From: Gloeopeniophorella convolvens
Lineage: Eukaryota > Basidiomycota > Agaricomycetes > Russulales
DNA: 64,000 bases
NCBI GenBank assembly: GCA_022496205.1
Contig: WTXD01000006.1
Coordinates: forward strand, 558,001 to 622,000
Direction of reading: 5' to 3'
In this document: positions 58,274 through 64,000 of the stretch, one piece after another
Layout of the letters: the number at the start of each line of letters is the position of its first letter
Position numbering within the stretch: the stretch's first letter is position 1
Position numbers and translations under genes: made by a program
The notes under the pieces: generated by a model
What the model was told of the DNA's origin: nothing
Seen by the model: only the letters and a program-made list of their open reading frames with translations
Database searches by the model: none

Positions 58274-58972
58274 CTACCCATTCGTATCTTCTCTGCGACC
58301 AAATTTCCATATCGCGCCGTGACCAACCATCAGCTTTCCATCCTTTCCAAAGTCGACGCCTTCGAACACCAGCATCCGCAGCTTCTCATTCTGCAACACA
58401 CCCAGACCAGTCCCTTTGAACGGTTCATGCCAATTTTTCTTCACTTGTGCGTCGTGCGTTGCATTCTTGAGGTGGGTCCACTCGCCCTTGAACCCACCCA
58501 CGAAAAAGTTCGACGCAATGACCCTGTGGCATGGGATGCGCGGCGCGAACGGGTTGTTCCGCAGTGCGCCGCCGACGGAACGCGGAGAGCCCTCGCCTAG
58601 CGCCTCGCACACCTCCTTATATGTCGAGACTTTGCCTGCGGGTATCTCCCGGATGAGATCGTAGACAGCCCAGTGATGTGGTGGGACGCGCTTGTCAGCA
58701 TCCGTGCGGAATGCGTCGCGCTCGGAGGGAGTTGATGGGTAATAGATGTCACCTAGAGAATGTCAATCGACTCTTCATATTAAATAAGAAAGTTGCAGTT
58801 ACTTACACACGGCAAAATCATGTCTTTCGCCATAGGAAACCTGTGGTGAGGTTGATGTTGATTCCAGAGAACTTGCGCGCGACCTCCTATTGCCCTTCGT
58901 CGTAGAAGTCGCCTTCTTTGGACTGTATCGGAACGAGGCAAGGTTAAGGGGATGGGTTCTCTCGGCAGGCAT
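58274..58972 (-). CDS. Methylated-DNA--protein-cysteine methyltransferase
   Basis: Suicidal repair protein that takes O6-alkyl groups from guanine onto its own cysteine. Two exons (58972-58807 and 58752-58274) give 214 residues. The N-terminus is basic and disordered. The DNA-binding and active-site domain reads VYDLIREIPAGKVSTYKEVC, GEGSPRSVGGALRNNPF and IPCHRVIASNFFVGGFKGEW, with the acceptor Cys in PCHRVI. The C-terminal extension (KNWHEPFKGTGLGVLQNEKL, MLVFEGVDFGKDGKL) is longer than in bacterial Ogt. The gene converges on SNF5, with about 180 bp between stops. An alkyltransferase-like (ATL) protein is excluded because the cysteine is present. Confidence 0.95.
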
Positions 58973-59290
58973 GTTGGGATTGTGGTATAAGTTTCTGATA
59001 CTCGACGGGGCCGTAGCGGCGTGATTATATACATTGTCCTCAAAGTTTGCGCGCAAAGTCGTTCGCCTGAGTCACCCCGCGGTCCGCGGATGCGCGCTCG
59101 CTGACATCGCGATCACGTGAGCGTGTTTCTCATTCGGTGCATGTGCACGGGTCGGAACGGTCGAGGGAGGCAGGAAGGCAACTGTTTTTGGAGAACATGA
59201 ACGTTTGAACACCTATGTGCAGGACGCCGGACAGGAGGCCACGCGGGGGAAAAAAAAACTACCCATGTGATATGCAATCGCGAAACGGTT
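58973..59290. other. Promoter of the methyltransferase and 3' flank of the F-box gene
   Basis: About 320 bp between two same-strand genes. It contains a TATA box for the methyltransferase and a poly-A run near 59250. No gene. Confidence 0.55.
59025..59032 (-). promoter_or_regulatory. TATA box of the methyltransferase gene
   Basis: GTATATAA on the minus strand, about 53 bp upstream of the ATG at 58972. Confidence 0.5.
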
Positions 59291-60291
59291 TCACATCTCC
59301 CCAGACAGATCCTCGATAGCCTTGGCGAGCCACTCCTCTTTCCAACGCGGACGTGTTGTCCCTGCCACAGGGGGTAGCAGCACGAACCCATCCCCATAGT
59401 CCATAGCTGACATGCGCTCCACAAGTGCTACCTCCGCGGGCCACGCGGCCAATGCATGGTGAAGCTGTAACGCAAATTCACGCACGTTGAACGGGAGGCG
59501 CACGACGTTCTCCATCATGTCGTCCGGCAAGACCCAGCCGTGGGGCCCCCGCAGCGGAAGACGGCCGAGCATCTGCGCAAGGATGGATGCACAGCCAGGC
59601 ATGAGCAAGACATCGGTCACGCGGACACTCGTGAGGCGTGGAGCTTGTGAAGCAACAAGCGTGATGGCGGGTGCGACGGTGCTCGATACGTAGTGGCGCG
59701 TGTCGAGATGGAGGCGACGCAGCTGCGGAAGACATTTCGCAGGTACAGTGGGTCCGCCCGGGGAGGCGGCAATGCGCGTAGGGTTGAAGCTTAGAGTCAG
59801 CTCCGTAAGGCTGTTGAGAGGGGTGTAGGCGATGCATTCGAGGACGTCGCTGATCGGCAGGCCACCTATGACCAGTGTGAGAGTGCGGAGCGTTGGCGCA
59901 ATCAAGAGCAGGAACTCGGAGAAGAGCGCGGATGAGAAGAGCGCAGACGGTCCGACCTAGTATAATGCAAGGCGAGTTTGACCCGTTTGCGCGAGTCGCG
60001 CAGAGAGGGCTGAAAGCGTACCGGATGCCTTTTGGACCCAACCCACGAACTGTTGTCCGTCACGAAAACATGATATACGTGCCGCAGCTCCGGAGAGAGT
60101 GACGACAGACGGCTGACAGCGTGCTCGATGTGATCAACACCCAGAAGGCAGAGTGTGCGGAACAGGAACCGAGAGGATACAGAAGATATGTATCTCGAGG
60201 TCAGCGAAAGCGAACGGGCGGTAAAGCCTCCGTCAACGCAAGCATGGTGGAAAATGTGACAGAGGATTTCTGGCGGACATATTTGAATCAT
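59291..60291 (-). CDS. F-box domain protein
   Basis: Probable substrate adaptor of an SCF ubiquitin ligase. ATG 60291 opens an F-box with the expected pattern (MIQICPPEILCHIFHHACVD, LSLTSRYISSVSSRFLFRTL), followed by HIEHAVSRLSSL and HVYHVFVTDNSSW. An intron with donor GTACGC and acceptor TAG joins SKRHP to VGPSALFSSALFSEFLLLIA, keeping frame. The rest has leucine-rich-repeat-like spacing (LRTLTLVIGGLPISDVLECI, LTELTLSFNP, LPQLRRLHLDTRHYV, APRLTSVRVTDVLL). About 310 residues. F-box plus degenerate LRR proteins form a large, fast-evolving family in agaricomycetes; the target is unknown. Further 5' exons are possible but not needed. Confidence 0.82.
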
Positions 60292-60981
60292 TCAGCTTCG
60301 ACCACGTTGAGCACGAGTGACCGGTGGCGGAACGCGCGCAGAACCAAGGACTCACATGTTCACCGACGAGGAACTCCGCACCGTTTGTGTATTATGTATA
60401 GCCTTCCCAGAGAAGCCCAAGGCGTTCGGCGGTTGTAGCAGTTGCTGAATGAAAAGCGTCCCGGCTCCCGAGCGCCAGTCCAGGCTTCAAGGCCACGACA
60501 CCTCTACCGTCAGCAAGCTCTAGTGGAAGCTCCGGAGATGATCGCAGAAGGGAGGAAGTAATGAGGTCGTTTGGTGGCCTCAGCCTGGGGCTGCGTAGGA
60601 GGAAGGGTCGCGAGTTGGTGAGACTGCCTCTGACAGCTGAGGACACCAGACCAAGTCTGTTTCTCCGACAAATGTCCGCTCGTCAATTCGTTGACCTTTC
60701 TTGGCGAGCTTCATCTCTCTCTCACCGGCAAACAAGCTCTTTCCCTCGCTTCATGACCGCCCAAAAGTCACAAGGACACCTTTTTTTTTTGACTCAGCTC
60801 ATGACTCAGTAATGGCGTCTGGCACGGCGGCCCCGGAACCCGCGTACTCTGGAACGCCGCAAGACCATAACAACTGACCGCAAAACTTATAAACACCCAC
60901 CGTGGGCCCAAACTCGGCTTTGGGACCTCCCACCGGAGCCTCCATCCACTTGAACTGCACCTCGCCAACTAGCCCACGGCG
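60292..60981. other. Divergent upstream region of F-box gene and MFS transporter 3
   Basis: About 0.7 kb. Short frames on both strands have no recognisable motif. A T-run lies near 60781-60790. No gene recognised. Confidence 0.5.
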
Positions 60982-63024
60982 ATGACATCTGAGATGGGTA
61001 CTGTTGCGGAAACCACGACCACATTGCCTTCCATGCGACACGATGGCTCTCGGTCTCAGGAAGATATCGAGCTTGCGGAAATCACACAGCGCAACTCGAC
61101 GAAGACACCGTCTCTACACACGACAGAGGTTCGGGCGCCCGTTATCCCTACTACTAGTCTAGAGCTCGCGACGACTATGAAATGGAAAGGACGCCTCCAA
61201 ATGACTGCTCTCTGCTGGACTATGTTCCTCCTAGGGTGGAACGACGGTTCGGTCGGGCCACTTCTGCCCAGAATTCAGCAAGTTTATCACGTATGTAAAC
61301 TCTGATTACTGTCGGTCAAGATCATCAATTGGCGTAGGTCGACTTCTTCATCGTTTCCCTTATCTTCGTAGCGAACTGTCTGGTGAGTGACTGTTAGGTG
61401 TCTATGTTGATTTATTCTGAGACGAAGACCTAGGGTATCATATCTGGGGGTCTTTTAAATGTTTACCTGGCACATAAGTTGGGGTTTGGGAAGGTATGCC
61501 GGGTGGTGCACCACAGCCTGTGCTTGTTTGGTTTATTATTCCGTGTCAGGTCATTTCTATCGGTATGCGTGTTGTTAAAGGTGCTACCAGTCACGGGCAC
61601 CAACTACTGCACAGGTTCGGCGCTCGCGACCGGCGCATACTGCATCCAAGCCCCTGCCCCTCCGTTCCCTGTGTTTGTCATCTCATATTTTGTCAACGGG
61701 CTGTCGATGGCGCTTCAGGTCATCCTGTGATCACCTTGGTTCCTCTAATTTGGTGTTGACGCTGGCATCCTAGGACGCGCACGTGAACGGTTATGTTGCG
61801 AGCTTCAAACATTCCTCCTCGAAACTGGGGATTGTTCATTCTGTATACGGTGATGTTCTCCCACGTATTCTCATTCGCACTCGCTGACTGTTCTGTGTTG
61901 TTCAGGTCTTGGAGCGTTCGCAGCCCCCTTGCTAGCAACCCACTTTGCACAACTCCCACGATGGTCATTCCAGTATCTGGTGTCAATAGGAATCGGGTTG
62001 ATCAACACGGCTCTTCTCGCCGCTGTCTTTCGGTTTAAGACCCAAGACGGTAAGAGCCGTCGTGCTGGGACCCTTCCAAACTGTGTGACGATCACCATTG
62101 CAGAATGTATGGCCGAGATTGGCGAGACTCCTGAAGAGCAGGAAACAAACCAAGGCAACCATTATTCTCAGATATTCCGCCGCAAGACGATCCATTTGAT
62201 CGCTATGTTCATCCTCGCCTATGTCGGGGTGGAAGTCACCATCGGAGGTATGAGCTGACCTGCAACAAAATAGTTCATGTGGTGATTTTGATTCAAAACA
62301 AGGATGGATTGTTTCGTACACCATTGACGTGCGAGGCGGCGGCCCGTCTTCTGGTTACATTTCGTCTGGGTTCTTCGGAGGTAAGGCCTTCATGCGACTG
62401 TCTTGGCAGCCACTGAAATCAATTAGGGCTCGCTCTTGGCCGTGTTGCCCTCCTGTGGGTGAATAAAAAAGTGAGGAGATCGTCGCTCCACATCCCCAAG
62501 CTTCCACGAGACTCATCTCCGCAGCTTGGAAACCGCAGAGCAGTCTCCTTGTACATGTTTCTCGCGATCATGTATGTTCTTCCTGCTTTAGGAAATTTCC
62601 GGATAACGAGTTTGCTTCTATCTTGTCGCAGCCTTGAACTCGTTGTCTGGCTCGTTCCATCCCTGATATCGGGCGCTGTCGCGATTTCGCTGATCGGTCT
62701 GGTCCTCGGCCCCATCTACCCCATCGCGATAAATGAGACAGGCAAAATTCTTCCACGATGGCTAATAACCGGAGCCATCGGTTGGATTGGCGCGTTTGGT
62801 ACGACAGGCTCTGCTGCTGTACCATTTGCCACCGGTGTCCTCGCTCAGGAGAAAGGCATCTGGACATTACAACCCTTGTGAGTGTCTCGGTGCGGGTGGG
62901 GAAACAGAATCTAACTTTGTGGGATCCCGCCTGGCTCGCTCGGATTGCTAGATTGGTTTCAATGATGGCCGTGATGGTTGGGTTGTGGTTCATTATTCCG
63001 CGCGAGCGTGAACGTCTTGACTAA
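60982..63024 (+). CDS. MFS transporter (BSC6-like)
   Basis: Multi-pass transporter, distinct from the tandem MFS pair at 12.8-17.3 kb. A polar N-terminus with an acidic stretch precedes helix 1 (LCWTMFLLGWNDGSVGPLLP), then IQQVYHVDFFIVSLIFVANC and GIISGGLLNVYLAHKLGFGK. Resolving two nearby introns gives VISIGSALATGAYCIQAPAP and PPFPVFVISYFVNGLSMALQ, then DAHVNGYVASFKHSS, GLGAFAAPLLATHFA, FRRKTIHLIAMFILAYVGVE, ISGAVAISLIGLVLGPIYPI and GAIGWIGAFGTTGSAAVPFA. All joins I made keep frame. The pattern is that of fungal MFS proteins related to yeast BSC6. The substrate is unknown; sugar transport is sometimes suggested for relatives, but nothing here proves it. Confidence 0.87.
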
Positions 63025-64000
63025 TCAGTCCCAGCTTTCGCGCGCCCCTGCCCCTCGTTCCAGAACATGTACAAAATAGCAGTCTACCGTTGATAAATCA
63101 CCTCTGATCCAACGCCATATTCGAGCTTCTCTGACAAGCACGCTGCAGGCCAACACGTATCAAACCTTACAACCGTGTATGTGGAGCGTCTAGGCTCGGC
63201 TTCTTATTTAATTTTGCTATGCGCTTTTTCGCCGGTGAAAGTAGACGCCTTCTCCGGGCGCGGTAATTCGCTGGATGCACGCGTGTTCCATTACTGCACA
63301 GCACAGCAAAGCCACCGACCCCAATCTTCACACAATTCCAGCAACCCGCGGAGGTCTATCCTAGGCGTGTCCAGCCCGCCATGCGGCGATAGGTGGGCGT
63401 AAAGGCTTCTCGCAGCTTCATATCATCTAGAAGAGCCTCAACGGTATTGCGTGCTTCCGCATGGTCCGGAAGAGGCCCCCGTCTTTTAGCTAACCTAGTA
63501 CCATTTGCGAACTCGGCCACTCATTCGTTCTAGGTCTTTGCCCATGCTGACAGCAGTCGCCGCCGGTATCATAGGTCCCGGATGCTCCACGACGGCATAG
63601 TCCTTGCGGGAGCGTGTACGCCCTACCCCGGCATCATGACACGCTCTTGTTTGGAGTCATGAACTCGACGGCCCTATTCCCAAGTGTGCACAGGTTTGGG
63701 TCGTCCTGGGCCATTTACACCACAGTTTTTTTTCTTTTTGAATCCATTTACGTGCACCTCGGCGTACAGAACCCCATGTAGCACGATACTTACACCACAG
63801 TCTGGCCCCAGTCTGGTGCCTTTGGGCGTCTCATATTCGCACGTGAGGACCCCAACTCTGTTTTTGACCACAGCAAGTGGACGACGGTAAGGAGAACTGT
63901 GCGTGGTAGTCAGGAAGATATCTGCACCTGCACTACTTTCAACGCATTTGAGTCCGTCTGCTCCTGCGTTACTGGCGCGATCACATGCGAAGGGCCCGAA
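63025..64000. other. Right-end intergenic sequence
   Basis: About 1 kb after the last gene. No coding exon with a supported start or motif; a T-run lies near 63726-63738. It may contain the beginning of a gene lying outside the window. Confidence 0.45.

Noticed and set aside
63171..63402. 75-codon frame near the right edge
   Set aside because: Opens on GTG, no motif, and lies in AT-richer DNA with no splice partner in the window.

Overview
This window looks like nuclear DNA of a basidiomycete fungus, most likely a mushroom-forming (agaricomycete) species. The evidence is GC-rich sequence, genes broken by many introns of about 50-60 bp with GT-AG ends (very often GTGCGT donors), fungal-type gene content, and families I associate with basidiomycetes (expanded seven-TM membrane proteins, arrestin-like proteins, fungal GH92). 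No rRNA, tRNA, CRISPR array or intact transposon was recognised. All gene models come from reading frames and splice signals by eye; the first and last coding bases are generally firm, inner exon edges less so.

Layout. 1-4 kb: the 3' end of a probable TRM61 gene converges on RAD4 (nucleotide excision repair). 4.7-7.9 kb: secreted GH92 alpha-mannosidase. 9.2-11.2 kb: a single-pass membrane protein with a minisatellite-encoded Asn/Pro/Gly/Ser ectodomain and a cytosolic SH3 domain. 12.8-17.3 kb: two tandem MFS (DHA1-type) transporters. 17.3-20 kb: gene-poor. 20-22.4 kb: FYRN/FYRC protein. 23.6-27.5 kb: two tandem short-chain dehydrogenases. 28.6-33.5 kb: two tandem membrane-anchored aspartic proteases. 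34.4-37.8 kb: a long Ser-rich, mostly disordered protein. 38.7-39.4 kb: YAE1. 40-43.6 kb: two tandem arrestin-like proteins. 45.4-47.3 kb: RFT1. 47.4-51.2 kb: two tandem seven-TM proteins. 51.5-52.2 kb: a small protein assembled through three consecutive micro-exons. 52.6-59 kb: a compact block with queuosine salvage (QNG1), a mitochondrially targeted DNA polymerase X homologue lacking its catalytic residues, SNF5/SFH1 and MGMT. 59.3-63 kb: an F-box protein and a third MFS transporter.

How the genes relate. Two signals stand out. First, five separate gene families each occur as an adjacent same-strand pair, so local tandem duplication has shaped this locus repeatedly. Second, the 52.6-59 kb block is tightly packed, with a 205-bp shared promoter between the polymerase-X-like gene and SNF5. 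It contains the most unusual protein here: an intact, multi-exon, mitochondrially targeted family-X polymerase fold whose three metal-binding aspartates read Ser, Ser and Glu and whose lyase lysine reads Arg. N-glycosylation and glycan turnover are represented by RFT1 and GH92, and DNA repair by RAD4 and MGMT. I see no secondary-metabolite core enzyme and no evidence that the window as a whole is one functional cluster.
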